Of a DNA stretch of 64,000 bases, positions 1 through 12,055 are shown piece after piece. The notes beneath the pieces were generated by a model that ran no database searches, was not told the origin of the DNA, and saw nothing but the letters and a program-made list of their open reading frames with translations. The stretch is from Gyrodactylus bullatarudis (taxonomy: Eukaryota; Platyhelminthes; Monogenea; Gyrodactylidea; Gyrodactylidae), in assembly GCA_012064415.1 (NCBI GenBank), contig SSNU01000045.1, forward strand, positions 16,554 through 80,553, given 5' to 3'. How positions within the stretch are numbered: position 1 is the first letter of the stretch; each line of letters opens with the position of its first letter. The translations under genes and the position numbers were made by a program.

Positions 1-92
1 AATATAAGCCCCATTGTATTCCTTATAAAATTTATGTTAACATTAATCTTGTTAATTGAGACTCCTTTAATATGTCCAAGTTTACTTGATAG

Positions 93-484
93 TAGACTTG
101 GACGAAATTTTGCAAAATTACTTAAAGGGCCCATCGATATGAAAAAACAAATCTTCAAGTTTAAATATAATCCCACCTAATTTCGCTTCAAAATATCTTT
201 CCATGCTTCTGGAATAAGAAAAACAAAATTGTAAAATTCATGAAAAATAAGAAAAATTTCACTTTGAGCTATTGAGTCATTTTTATAAATTTATGTAAAA
301 AAATAAAATTATAAACATAAAACAATAAAAAAGGTTTTAAATTTGAAAACTCGCACAATCTTCTAGAAGCATGGAAAGGTATTTTGAAGCAAAATTTGGT
401 GGGATTATATTTAAATAATTGAAGATTAGTTTTTTCATATCGATGGGCGCGTTAAGTAATTTTGCAAATTTTCGTCCAAGTCTA
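93..484. repeat. Foldback repeat, family FB-C, copy 1
   Basis: Two inverted arms of about 120 bp (about 93-214 and 362-484) face each other around a short AT-rich centre. The outer ends read TAGACTTGGACGAAA on one side and its complement on the other. The arms contain the block CCCATCGATATGAAAAAAC, which recurs in the copies at 14640 and 19010. No coding potential is visible, so this looks like a non-autonomous inverted-repeat transposon. I found no convincing target duplication. Confidence 0.7.
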
Positions 485-1029
485 CCTGATAGTCTTAAGA
501 ATCTTATGACTAATCCATTTTCCGAACCCTTTCAAATATTTGGAATTAAAATTTGGAGATTTCATATTTTTTTTAAATAAAAAATTTCCGAATAGAATTT
601 ATATTTGTAAAAATTAATAATAATTATCAGGGAAGGAGGATTACTATTAAATTTTAATCTTTAAAAAAAAAATTCATCTTGAGTAATATTGTAGAGGTTG
701 ACTTCGAGACTCATCTTCTCGTGTCCAGTAAATCCAATCAAATGCTATTTATTTGGAGAGTTAGTTACTCGGACATTCACTTTGCTGATATAGCTACAGT
801 GGTATGCCATAAAACAATGATTTTGGTTATTTTTTACATTAGATAAGAGAAAAGAGAACTGCTCGACTTCTTAACGAGATATGAAATCATTTTAAACATT
901 AAAAACTAAGTTGGAGTGTGTATTGGAAAATGCTCCAACATTTATGGAAATGAAGTTAGCGTATTTGCATATAATAGATATGAAATAAATTTGTAAGTAT
1001 GGCGTACTGGATAGTGTGCCCAACTCATC

Positions 1030-1761
1030 AAAAGTTGGTTGATATAAAATTGCGAATCTATCTATGATTTTTACAGAAATCTCAATATTTTCATCAAGAA
1101 CTCGAATTTTTAAAAGATTTTTTGGAATCCTACTCATATTGCCCACTTTTACCATTTGAAGCAAAAAAATCAGAAAAAAATTATTTTTATAAAAAATATG
1201 GCCTTTTTTCCCAATTGCTGCCAAAATACCATTTTTTCGAACTTTGAGCTGAAAGTTTTTATACATTTGAAATTTAAAGAGTTATCAAAAGATGTTTTTC
1301 AAAATCAAGATTAGACAAGAAAGCTGATTAGCACCGTAAAATTATCGACAGTTACCCCATTTTCGAGAGATTTTGAATTATCGAAATTTCATTGATTTTC
1401 AAGTAGTGAAAATGATCAAAAAATCGAATTTCAGCTCCCAAACGATAACATGGCTATGCATCGGATTAGATTCAGCTGAATTGGTTTTCTTTTCTAATCC
1501 TGATCTTGAAAAAAATCTTTTGATCACCCTTCAAATTTCAAATCAATTTTCAGCTCAAAGTTTGAAAAAATGGGATTTTGGTGCCAAATGGGAATTTGAA
1601 AAATGACCATATTTTTCATAAAAATAATTTTTTGTTAGATTTTTTTCTTAAAAAATGATAAAAGTGGGCAGAATGATTCGAAAAAATCTTCAAAAAATTC
1701 TTGATGAAAACATTGAAAAATTTGTAGAAATCATAGATTCCCAACTTCATATCAATTAGCT
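1030..1761. repeat. Foldback repeat, family FB-B, copy 1
   Basis: The left arm (about 1038-1270) and right arm (about 1510-1761) are diverged inverted copies of one unit. The right end has the family signature CATAGATTCCCAACTTCATA followed by TCAATTAGCT. Further in is the block CCCACTTTTAC. Related copies or half-copies lie at 18430, 23930, 31320 and 32280. Short open frames on either strand here are by-products of the repeat and not genes. Confidence 0.6.
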
Positions 1762-2350
1762 TAATATCCCACAGTAATGACGAATTTCAGTGAACTTCTG
1801 CGGGTGAATTCATATTCTTTGTCTAATTTTGATCCCAAATATCATCTCTTAATTGATTCGAATCATCGAAATCGATAAAGATTTTGGATTCAAAAGTTGA
1901 AAAAGTGGAAATTTGGTGCATTTTCGAAATTCAAAAAATGGTACGATAAATACGATGCACATTTTTTAAGCTTATAAGATTCATGAATTATTCATTAATC
2001 TTGAACACAATTCTGTTAAAGTATTCCCTAGGAAGGAAAGCAGTTCTTTAACCCCGGAGTAATAAGTCTATCAGGGGTAACATAACTTGAACACAAATTT
2101 TGTAAAAATTGAATCTATCACTTTGTTTCATGTAACTCACTCGCTAATAAATTTTTTATTACATCAGGAAATAAAATTTCTTAACATCACTCAACAAGAA
2201 CGATACTTTTTTTAATTTTCTCACGTTTCAATTTATTAAAAGTAAATAATGTTAAGAAATACACGTAACTATATTTTAAAACGATATCCATTTTAGCTAT
2301 CAATTTATTACAATGAAGTAGGATAAAAATTTTGTCTCAAAAATATGTAA
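1762..2350. other. No gene seen; degraded repeat DNA
   Basis: This AT-rich stretch holds scattered fragments that resemble the FB-B interior around 1850-1960. I see no open frame of useful length and no RNA gene. Confidence 0.5.
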
Positions 2351-2638
2351 ATGATCGATGAATTTGATGAATCTGAAAACCGAATCAAGGTTCAAAAGAT
2401 ACTGATGGATAGAGCAACCATTTTGGCTCAAAAACTAAATAGATATCGACCAGACGAGTATATGAACCTTGAATGTTTTTACGACAAGCAGTTAGCTCAT
2501 TTCGGAGCAAATAGTTTTTCAAAAAATCAGTATTCCTCAATCAATTTGATCAAGATTTTTTGGAATCTAATTCTTTCACAATACGGAGAAAAAATTTTTA
2601 GAAAAAATCAATTTTTAAGGAAAATACGGCAAATTTGA
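2351..2638 (+). CDS. Possible truncated gene fragment, function unknown
   Basis: An ATG-started frame of 95 codons. The first 57 or so codons have mixed, protein-like composition, including the stretch RYRPDEYMNLECFYDKQ. The last third is clearly derived from a foldback repeat of the FB-A type, whose block reads ATCAAGATTTTTTGGAAT in DNA. The simplest reading is the start of an old host gene or transposon gene cut off by repeat insertion. I do not recognise the protein, and no splice site clearly rescues the frame. It may not be expressed. Confidence 0.25.
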   Translation: MIDEFDESENRIKVQKILMDRATILAQKLNRYRPDEYMNLECFYDKQLAHFGANSFSKNQYSSINLIKIFWNLILSQYGEKIFRKNQFLRKIRQI

Positions 2639-3333
2639 AATCTTGAAGTTGCACCAAATTCCATTTTTTTGAACTTTGAGTTGAAAAATTTTGTTGATTT
2701 CAAAGTGAGAAATTGATCAAAAGTTGAATTTTAGGATCACAATTAGTCAAAGAAATCCGATATCCTGAATTTATTTTCGAAAAATTTTCATCATACTACT
2801 GATATGTTTCCAAAACAAACTCGGCAATATTTTGGACTTTTAATATTAGTTATACTAACTCTATTAACGCGAAATTTTACGCTCTTTTTAATGGGGATAA
2901 AATCATTTTTGTTTTCATACAAATGATATCAATTAATTTCATTGAGATACTCAAAATTAGTTTTTTTTTGGTTTTTTAGTCACGAAACAGTACTAAACTA
3001 AGTCATTTGACTTAAATCTTATGGCAAAGAACCCAGCCGTATCCAGCCGAAAGAAACTCCTGTCCTTTCTTCCTTCAAAAACTATCTTACTTTTTGTAAT
3101 TGATATAATTTTACCAAATACATTTTCTCGTATATACTCACCAATTTGCTGTCTTTTCCTCTCCAATGATGGTCACGGGGTTTTAAAATGTGCTGAAGAC
3201 GGATTTGGCACTCATTTTCCCATTTTCACAAAAACTAACTTATTTTCCAATCTAAATGTATAGAAATCACTTGCTGCATTCTGATTGGTCGAGATAAATA
3301 ATACTTAATTAGGGGGGGGGGTATTAGTAATTA

Positions 3334-3341
3334 GTAATTAC
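3334..3341. repeat. 8-bp target-site duplication (left) of hAT element
   Basis: GTAATTAC lies directly before TAGGGCAGTAA. The same eight bases follow the other end of the element at 4931-4938. An 8-bp duplication is diagnostic of the hAT superfamily. Confidence 0.8.
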
Positions 3342-4930
3342 TAGGGCAGTAAGTAAAATAGCAGAATTCTCAAAAAAATTAGCAAAAATTTCAGCATTTT
3401 TAGCAAAAATAAATTTTTTTTTAGCCAAAAAAAAAAAATTATTCAAGGCCTATTTGCATATAATATAAAGTATTTTTTAAAGTTCTCTTCTTTAAAATTC
3501 TTATTTTTTTGATAGAAATATTTCATTTTAGAAAATGATCTTTCCACTTCGGCTGAAGTTGGATTCATATTGAGCATTAAATTGTAATTTCGTGCGCTAA
3601 TTTCATCTCTTGTCATATTGAAGATATCAGCAGCTTCATTTTTCGAGAGCCTTTCATTGATGTACTCTTTAATCTTGTAGGGATCCTCGCCAAAGTTGAG
3701 ATTCTTGATTAACGGATAAACTTCTCTGAGGGTCTTATTCGGATCCTCTATGGCCTTAACTAATTCTTTTATTGAATGATAGGAATGTTGGATTGTAGCA
3801 AGATCTCTAGAAATTTGTTGGAGGTGCACCTATGATCTCGAATTTGTCTCTTCTTGACTTATTCTTGACAGTTGAAGCTTTTACTGAAGAAATAAGTCGA
3901 TCAACGTTAGGACAGCTCTCCTTGATGATCATGGCACAATTATGCAATAAATGAGAGAAACAAGTAACGTGAAATAGATTAGGATATTTTGTCTTCAAAA
4001 ATCCTTTAGCCTTCGTCATATATGTGGCAGCATCCGAAAGTAGAAGCAAGAAGTTTTCCGCAGAGACTTCAAATTCCTCCAGGGTTCTACAAATGCTGTC
4101 GCAGATAAACAGATAATCCAATTTGGTTTTGACTTCTATACAATTGCAGACATAGAATTTAGTTGGTTCTTCAATAGATCCGATAATTATGCAGCATATT
4201 GAACGATCATTAATTCTGCTTTCGTTAATCATGATAAAAACTGGTTTATCTTTAACGAAGCTCTTGATAGTTTTGATTTCTTCCATGTAAAATTCATCCA
4301 AATAATTTCTAGCTGCCACACTTGTAAAAGAATTGATATTTAAGCTTTTAAACATTTCAACAATAGATGGGTTCTCAAGCTTATTCAGAGGAATTCCAGC
4401 TTTTAAGAATCCTTTAGCAATAATCTTGTTTTTATCTCCAGGAAAATGAGAATCAATTTGGGTAATTTTTTGGAACATTTGATGCTTCTGGGTCGAAATA
4501 TGCTTGAATATATGATCCTTTTTTGAAAGCCTTGAAGGATGAGTTGCATTTCATGCATTTAATTTATCCAGGGTTATTCTTGTCAATCTTGAAAGTATCG
4601 GGAAAACCGCTGAGAAGCTTGGTTACTCGTAGTGGCAATGACATCGTAAGGTAACTAAAGTGAGGGAATACACACTATTCCATGGTTTTCTTAGTATATC
4701 TTTCAATAAGAATAAAGAAGTTTATCTGAAATACAATTATCAAATATCCAACACAGGCTTGTGAGAAAAAATTAGCCAAAAAAGGGCATGTCATATCTCA
4801 AAAGCAAAAAAATAGCAAAATTATCTCGACTATCAGAAGGCTTAGAAAAGAAAGAATGATAGTGTCTTATTCGTAGTAAAATTCTACATATCATATCAAA
4901 AATAGCAAAATTAGCAAATTTACTGCCCTA
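3342..4930 (-). mobile_element. hAT-superfamily DNA transposon, decayed
   Basis: The 1589-bp element starts TAGGGCAGTAA and ends with its exact inverse TTACTGCCCTA. It is flanked by perfect 8-bp duplications GTAATTAC at 3334-3341 and 4931-4938. Both ends run into AAAATAGCA-like subterminal repeats. Inside is a broken transposase on the minus strand. TAGGG/CAGGG termini with 8-bp duplications are typical of hAT elements. The intact duplications and TIRs point to a true insertion and not a rearranged fragment. Confidence 0.85.
3443..4644 (-). pseudogene. hAT transposase pseudogene
   Basis: Read on the minus strand, a likely start at 4644 is followed by a C-x2-C segment (KCMKCNSSFKAF) resembling the start of a BED-type zinc finger. 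An in-frame stop lies just before that segment. A frame change near 4478 leads into the 223-codon piece 4478-3807, which contains CFSHLLHNCAMII. A second frame change leads to 3829-3443, which holds SAEVERSFSKM, the conserved hAT C-terminal dimerisation motif. At about 360 residues it is much shorter than active hAT transposases (550-800), so internal sequence has been lost. It cannot encode an active enzyme as it stands. Confidence 0.8.
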
Positions 4931-4938
4931 GTAATTAC

Positions 4939-5864
4939 TCGTGTTCCAATAAATATAAATTTTCTGTAGTTTTTCTCTTGAAGGTTATCCAAAAAAATAC
5001 ACTATAAAATTCAATTACAAATAAAGAACTAAAAAACTATACCGAATTTGAGATAAGAAGTTAGTTATTTATTTTAAGATTCTTTAAAAGTGCTAATAAG
5101 GAGTGTGTGTGTTACACACTGTGTAAGGAACATGCATGAAATTTTAAAGTTGTTATTTCTCAGATTGATGATAAAGCTTTTTGAGATTTCTAAAATTGTG
5201 TATTCTACGTTATTTCTAGTTCAATATCTTGTTCAGACTATGATCCAATACTTCACGGGCTTCATATAGTACCTAAAAAAATTTAATTCGTTTAAATAGC
5301 ACCGTTTGAATCAGAAAAAATACTGAATTCATTGATTCTATTTTTTCATATGGTAAATTTATGAGATTTTCGTAAATTAATTTAATTTTTTAGTCAAAGT
5401 TCATAATATGATGGAAAATTTTCTTGAAAATCTCTCCTGTCCTCGGAACAGTTTAAGAGTTTTTTAACTACGAGAACGAGCATTAACTGGAAGAAAATGA
5501 AGTGCGTATATAAAGTAAAAAAATTGATCTAATTTATTTCTGATATTTTTGTAATATTATCTCTATAAAAATAGGAAAATTTTTCTCGTCTACTAAGGAG
5601 AAATAAGATTTCTGTCTAGAATTCAGCTCTGCCAAAATTCATTTGAAAAAAAATTTATTTCTGGATTATTTCTATCTAATCTTCAATTGCCTATAAAAAA
5701 TTTATCATTTCGATCTATTTAACTTGTTAATCATACTATAATTAGATAAAATTCAAAGATTCTTTTGGAAAAATGTCCCTCGAGATGTTCGTTTTCATAA
5801 ATAAGAACATGTCATACTCAAGGTCCGAGAAATTCAGATTATTGAAGAAAGGACCCAGATTCTA
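4939..5864. other. No gene seen; possible PLE 5' flank at the right end
   Basis: AT-rich sequence with no supportable frame. The last 100 bp run into the PLE open frame that follows and may be its leader, since a frame reading SEKFRLLKKGPRF lies at about 5824-5862. Confidence 0.4.
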
Positions 5865-6642
5865 TTGAACTTCATTGCTAACAAATTGGTACTTATGGAG
5901 ATTGATACTGATTTTAATAATGCTTTGCTACGATTCTTTGTTGAATCAGGAGAATCTATTAAAAACCATAAGTATGAAGATCTATTCAAAGAATTTGGAA
6001 AAAGTCTTCGTTTTCATGAAAAAGGAATCTTCAACTTCACAGATATTGAGTTATCTAAGGAACAGAAGGAAATCCTATCACTTGGTCCTAATTTTTGTAT
6101 TCCTAAACGTAAAAATGAAATTGAAGACGGCTTTTGAACGTTTAATGTATGAACTAGGTCTAACAAAGAACCGCAAAGACAATTCAAATACAGAGAAGTT
6201 TAAACTTGATCTTTTAATCTGTATTTATAGAAGTTTTGATCAAAAACCTCTTAGATCTAGATTACTTACTGATAAGCATTTTGTAGCATTAAAAGAACTT
6301 AAATCTAATGAAAACATTTTTCTCACCAAACCTGATAAAGGAAAGGGGATAGTTATAATGTATAAGGATGACTATTATAAAGCAGGTTTTGATTTTCTCT
6401 CGGATGAGAGTAAATTTGTTAATACTGGGAGAGATAGAACAACATATTATAAAGAAATGGAATCCATGGAACGATCCATGCATAAAATAGCAAAGGGATT
6501 GTTTGATAGGAATATAATTTCTGATAAAACCAGAAATTCTATAGCGATGAAACATACAAGGATGTCAAGATTATACCTACATCCAAAGAAAAATAAGATT
6601 GTAGATAATGTAATCCCAGAAGTCCGAATCAGTGAAAAATGA
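5865..6642 (+). pseudogene. Penelope-like element (PLE), N-terminal part
   Basis: Two overlapping frames (5865-6137 and the frame ending at 6642) join by a frameshift near 6120. The first has LSLGPNFCIPKR, the PLE N-terminal motif (usually LGLNFCPTP-like). The second has DKGKGIVIMYKDDYY, the equivalent of the PADKG-x-VVVM-x-Y motif before the RT fingers. The frame ends before the catalytic RT motifs. The matching C-terminal half of this PLE family lies at 9720, beyond a transposase gene. The two parts may be one element split by insertion and deletion, although I cannot identify the exact junctions. Confidence 0.75.
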
Positions 6643-6774
6643 TCTAAAATTAGTTTTATAATAAAATTTATTAAAACTTAGGTCAATATTAGGATTCTCA
6701 GCCATGGTCATCCAAACGTTTCGACGGTGATTGTCTTCACACGCCTTCTTCAGTGGTACGACTCAATCACAAAG

Positions 6775-8235
6775 TGATCAAGTATCGAGACAGCGAGTAT
6801 CACGAATTAATCCGAGAGGCTTATCTCAATAACAGAGATACAATCAAAATGGATAAACTTGCATCTCTATTCAAAGTTTCATGCTCGACTGTCTCCAGAA
6901 TAGTCAACAGTAAGTAGTGAAAACATAAATAATAAATTTCACTTATAAATTTTCTTGAATTAGATCAGACATGCCCAAGGCAGCCTGGTCAAGGTGGAGC
7001 TCCCAAGACCTACACTCAGGTTACTGCTGACAGATTGTGTAGGATAATGAGGAGAAATCCTAACATGTCCTACCATGAAATCCAAGTTCAATATTTTCCA
7101 TATTTGAGCTACAGGATAGAGCACAGGATCCTTCGGGAAAATGGCTTCACAAGACAAAAGGTCATCCACAAGCCATTTATTGATGATGTCATTAAACGTA
7201 AACGTCATGCCTTTGCTAGATTTTATTCGGCTTTAAATCTAGATTTTTGGGAGAAATTAATTTACGTTGATGAGGTAACATTCGAGTTTAAGCGCCCACA
7301 AAATAATGGTTTTGTTATTCTCCCACCTAATTATCAAAGAAGCGATCGTTATGCAGGATCGAGGAGCCGTTTTGACAGCAAATCCTATGTAGTCTTGATG
7401 GAGTTTGGTAAAAAGCCAATTTTTATGGAAGCAGAAGGAACGAACGACTCTCGTTCTTTTTGTCGCCTTCTCCAAGAAGGATTATTTCTTCTCACAAGAT
7501 GGACGCCCCCAGTCTTCAATCCAATTGCTCACGTAAATACTCTTAATCTTCTAGGAAGTGAGTTGACTATAAACAATAATTTTACATGATTGATAATTTT
7601 TTAAATCCTTATTAGCCATGAACATAGAAGATCTAAGAGTTGATGAGGATGTAGATGATGATCACCGCTTGGATTTAGACTTCAATCCTGCCGATGTTCC
7701 CAGGGAGCCTAGGGAGCCCTTGGAGTTTAGCTCTGGATCTTATCATACTTCAGAAGGTTCAGAAGAAAATTCTCCAGAAATCCAACAGAATATTCCTGAA
7801 AATCCAGAGCTCCATGATGATATGCCAGCACTTTTGGAATATGCCAGAAATGGTTCGCTAATTCTTATGGATTATGCTTCAATTCATTCATCGCTTTATG
7901 TAAGGATAGAATTTATTTTAATAATAATTATAATTATTATTAACTTATATTATATTTTATAGACAAGGTATTATATGGCGATGAATAATTTGAAAAAAAA
8001 GCCTCTCTGGCCAACGCATAGTCCAGATCTCAATCCTATCGAGAATATTTTTGGAACCTATAAAAATTCTTGGCATTCAGCAATCAGGAACATGCAGGCA
8101 GATGATCATTTGGCAGATGTTATTAAAAGAATTTCTGACAGAATAGATCAAGAAGTTGTTAACAATTGTATTCGAAGCATGCCTAGAAGATTACAACTTG
8201 TTATTGAAAGAGATGGTGGGCACATAGACTTTTGA
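6775..8235 (+). CDS. IS630/Tc1-mariner-type transposase with three introns
   Basis: Inferred exons run from about 6775 to 6909, then 6964-7557, 7616-7899 and 7963-8235. The introns are 54, 58 and 63 bp, all GT...AG, and the joins keep one open frame to TGA at 8235. Exon 1 encodes a helix-turn-helix-like segment (LASLFKVSCSTVSRIVN). Exon 2 continues the DNA-binding region (YHEIQVQYF...HRILRENGFTRQKV) and carries the first catalytic Asp in YVDEVTFEF. The second Asp is in LILMDYASIHSS. The last acidic site is in WPTHSPDLNPIENIF, about 35 residues later. Between the first and second Asp lies an unusual acidic, proline-rich insert of about 80 residues (DEDVDDDHRLDLDFNPADVP region). No in-frame ATG precedes exon 1 here; the frame is open back to a TAG near 6692, so the start is unresolved. 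No TIRs were found, so it could be a domesticated gene or an old element. Confidence 0.75.
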
Positions 8236-9520
8236 TGGATAATTTTTTCAGTATTTTTCCTTATTAATGAGATTTTTGTACATTTAATAAATATTTTATG
8301 AATTTAAAGGATGTTTTAATTATATTGTGTCAATCACATTCAAAACTATATTGAAATTAATATCAAATTATCCTAACTTTTATATATTTTTCAAAAAAGG
8401 AATATGAAAATAAAGAACAGAAATTTATTCATATTTTTGACTACATTGGATCATGTCTTCCTCCTAGAGAGGAGTCTCTTGAACCAATGTTATATCTTCT
8501 TTCTTCTTAGTTGTTAAAATAACTTCTGCAGAATGATTGGTGCAGAAATGCTGGCCAACCACTGCATAAACATCTTCTTTACTTCCAATATTTACACGTC
8601 AAATAATAAGAGCCAGGTTGTGGAGAATCTTCCATACTTATCTCCTTTCCAAGATCAATTAGTGCCTTTTTATCTATTGACAAGTTCTATAAAAGTTGTC
8701 ATCATGCAGCATGATTCATGCTAACCTACCAGGGATATAACTTGCTTAGACATTACTGAATAGGACTTAGAGGAGGCTTATTATTTGATTATGAATATGA
8801 AGGATTTTAATAGAATAAAAAAAATCTAAACTTTTCGTTATTTGTATTTTGTTTTTATCAAATAAACAGAACCTTTTTGTATTCAGTAATTCTATAAAAT
8901 TTTCATATTTTATTTATTTTAACATGAAACTCTCATTGAGCCAATAGATTTTTTATTAGTTCGATAAAGCAACTAAAATTAAGTATTTTCCATAGTTAAC
9001 CTGTTAAGCAGCTCATTAACATCGTTTGATGTAATTTCTTAACAAGACTTGGAAGAAATTTATTTTAAGCTTATGATTGCTGACAGGGTCTTTTAGAACA
9101 TCCATTAATCATTTATATATAGTTCTTAATAATTTTCATTTTCCAGAATAATAGCAGAATAAAAAAGTCAAAAAGTCCAATTTTTCATAAATTTATAAAT
9201 CTTTTCCTTCGGTTTAATTTATACGCATCTATTTTACCAAATAATAAATCCTATACATATAATGATCAGAATTTATTTCTCTTTCTATTGAGGCCCTTTT
9301 CGGCTATGTATTTTGTGAAGTTAGATCCACAGGGTCTTAAATGTGTACCTATATAGCGAAATATGGCTTATTACAATACTACTTTGAAGTAAAATTTGTG
9401 AAAAACGACTTTTGATAGAAGGGTTTTTGTAGAGTTTTTTTATCTCCTAAAGAAAGAGCGCATTTTATAGGCTCCAATGAACATTTTTTCTTCTCTCTGA
9501 AGCAATTAATAAAGTCAGTA
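8236..9520. other. Mostly no gene; one possible decayed coding piece
   Basis: After the transposase stop, an AATAAA at about 8288 could serve as its polyadenylation signal. Apart from the minus-strand fragment at 8440-8700, listed separately, I see only AT-rich sequence. Confidence 0.4.
8440..8700 (-). pseudogene. Unidentified coding fragment
   Basis: Read on the minus strand, two adjacent frames have protein-like composition. One has DKKALIDLGKEISMEDSPQP, then GSYYL. After a one-base shift the second has VNIGSKEDVYAVVGQHF, ending at a TAG near 8467. The segments look as if they once formed one exon. I do not recognise the family. It may be a captured host exon or part of an element. Confidence 0.3.
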
Positions 9521-9719
9521 TTAACCTCTAAAGTAATCGATTTTGACCCATAAAAATTTTGCGGCCCGAAACATTAATTTTCGAACAAAATAATTCCACC
9601 AATAGATTTCTTGCAAAATTTTGATACATTTTTTCGTGGTATATGCCGCTTTATTTTCGTCGGAATGGTTCACTCCACCAGTTCTGTCCACGACTGTATC
9701 ATCAAATCTTTCATAGATG

Positions 9720-11065
9720 AACACGATGGTTTTGAAATGCAAAGTAATGAGATTGTCTCGCTTATAAGAATCTGTTGTGCTAAAGTTCCATTGTCATTTC
9801 AAAACAAAGTTTTCATTCAAAAAGATGGGATAGCTATGGACTCACCTCTTAGTCCTCTCTTAGCTGATATCTTTTTAGGTTGGTTAGAGATGAATAAGGT
9901 GTCTGAAACTATCAATACTTTCACTGATGTTTACATAAGATATGTCGATGAAACTTTTATTCTGATGAAACCTAATGTATCAATAGATGATTTTTTCTTT
10001 AAGATGAACTCATTTCATCCGAATAATAAATTCACTATGGAAAGAGAATCTAATGGTATGAGTTTTCTAGATGTAAAACTAACCGGAAAAGAAGATGGAT
10101 CAATTTTAAGAAATATTTATAAGAAGAAGACTGATAACGGGAAGTATCTTCATTATGCTAGTTTCAGTCCTATATCTCATAAAATAGGCTTAGTAATTGG
10201 TCTAGGAAAGAGGATAAGAAGAATTGCTAGTCCAGAGGAATGGCCAAAAGAAATAGAAGAGTCAAAGTTACGTTTAAATGAAAATGGTTATCCATCCAAA
10301 TTTGTTGACAAATTCATCAATCAACCTATGATTATAGATGAGGAAGTTGAAACAGAAGAGGTGGATAAAATTACTATTTTCATGAAGCTTAACTTCTAAG
10401 GAGATGGTTTCAGTAATGATATAAGAAGAAGACTTAATAATCTCATCGATCAATATTATAATAATATACAATTGAAAATTCAGTTTGATTCATAAGGATT
10501 TACTCAAGCCTGAAGAGAAAACTCTATTAGTTTATCAATTCCAATGTGATTGTGGCGCTTCTTACATAGGAAGAACTATTAGGAAATTGTCTACAAGATC
10601 GAATGATCATTTACATAAGGATACCGCGGTTACTAGACATCTTAAACAAGAAAACCACTATGCTTCAATTTCAAATTTTTCCGTTTTATATAAAAACCCT
10701 GGAGATGACAGCATAGATGTGTGGGTAAAGGAGAAATTCTTTATCAATCAACACAAACCTAATCTATGTGTTCAGAAAAACTATTCATATAATCTTCAAC
10801 TACCTTAGCCGATGTGAGCTTTTTCACTTTTCTCTCCATTGTTGCTAATTATTGGAGAGTTTTGGTGTTTTTTCAGCTTGCATTTATCCGTATTTCTAAA
10901 ACTTTTACTATTTCTTTCATATTTGTAAATTATTATTTTCATTCAATTATTTAACTCTTATCATTTTTAAAGTGATACCACTGATGATCCTTTAAATACG
11001 TATTTGGTGTTAATATATCTTTTTCTTCAATTTTAATACTATAATAGGAATACTATTTTTTCATA
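9720..11065 (+). pseudogene. PLE, RT C-terminal half plus GIY-YIG endonuclease and 3' tail
   Basis: The frame ending at 10399 has RT motif 4-like DGIAMDSPLSPLLADIF, then YVDETF in place of the usual Y-x-DD box, then the thumb region SFLDVKL...GLGKRIRRIA. After one or two frameshifts, 10485-10808 encodes CDCGASYIGRTIRKLSTRSN...HLKQENH, a PLE-type GIY-YIG endonuclease with its Cys motifs. It ends KPNLCVQKNYSYNLQLP. The 3' UTR to about 11065 matches the tails of the copies at 30 kb and 32 kb. The Asp-to-Glu change in the catalytic box, the frameshifts and the missing upstream RT motifs mark it as dead. Confidence 0.8.
10970..11015 (+). ncRNA. Degenerate hammerhead-ribozyme-like motif in PLE tail
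   Basis: ACCA-CTGATGA is followed by an AT-rich segment, then ATACGTAT and T-TGGT. Stem I (ACCA/TGGT) and a palindromic stem III remain. The GAA half of the catalytic core is lost, so this copy is presumably inactive. It is recognised by alignment with the better copies at 30150 and 32142. Confidence 0.4.
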
Positions 11066-11137
11066 ATATTTGAGAACAACTAGGTGATATCAATTTACAT
11101 CAAATTTGATAAAGAAATTTTTGAGTCTACATCTATT

Positions 11138-12055
11138 TAATATGAAGATGGGAATTCTTGCTTTTTACAAAATTCTTATTTTTTTCATCAAGAAATCGAA
11201 TTTGATCAAGATTTTTTGGTATCTCTTTCAGAATACAGAAAAAAATTTAGAAAAAATTACATTTTAAGGAAAATACCGCGAATTTGAATCTTGTAGTAGT
11301 GCCAAATTCCAATTTTTTGAACTTTGACTTGAAAATTTTTGTTGATTTCAGTGTGAGAGTAAGGTTCTTCAGCAAATTATTGATGAAAAATATTTAGAAA
11401 TGTGCCATAACTGATATATTTGATTATAAACAACTATTTTCATCAAATTTTCAAAATAACCATTATTAATTTTAGTTTTAATCGTCTAATTATAATTCAA
11501 GAATAATTATAATTATTCAATATAAAATCATATGGTTATTCAAAGCACAAATAAAACATGAGTTTCAAACCTAAACGAATCAGGAAGATACCCTACCAAG
11601 GTCTAATTCACTTGATACCTCAAACATATTGTCTCTAACTCGATATTGGAATATTCAAGTTGAAAAAGCATCATTTTGAAAGTCGCGATGTGTAAAAATT
11701 ATTAAATTCAACATTTTTTGATTTACTTTGTGTTTTAACTTTATTTCAATTCGCACTTTTCTGGTTTAGGTTTTGCTGAAGAACCTTATGTGAGAGTGTG
11801 ATCAAAAGTTGATTTTTAGGATCACAAAGAATTCAAATTTGCTGAATCTGTTTTTGAGAATTTCCCCAAAATCTTGTCAAAATTAAATTTTGATTTTTTG
11901 ACCATTTTCCCTAATTGAAAGTGCTGGAATTAGATATTTCAAGATCCCTAAAAAATGACGAATTATTAAATCTTTTTTGATGATAATCAGATTTTTGACT
12001 AATTGGGATCCTAAAAATCAATTTTTGATCACTCTCTCACAACAGTTCGTTGTGT
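11138..12055. repeat. Diverged FB-A foldback copy with inserted sequence
   Basis: The left end (about 11138-11400) matches the FB-A arm, with AATATGAAGATGGGAATT, then TTCATCAAGAAATCGAATTT. Inverted, more diverged arm sequence appears at about 11815-12055 (TTGATTTTTAGGATCACAA and the opposite-strand form AATCAATTTTTGATCACTCT). The middle is longer and less ordered than in the clean copy at 13889, consistent with insertions. Confidence 0.5.

Noticed and set aside
892..1606. Open frames on both strands as genes
   Set aside because: They lie within inverted arms of an FB-B foldback and have repeat-derived, low-complexity composition.
3312..3321. Poly-G run as a regulatory or G-quadruplex element
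   Set aside because: A single run of ten G cannot form an intramolecular quadruplex alone and no partner runs lie nearby.
6643..8400. Clean Tc1 element with TIRs inserted in a PLE
   Set aside because: I compared 6643-6740 with the inverse of 8236-8400 and found no matching termini or clear TA duplication, so only the gene is called.
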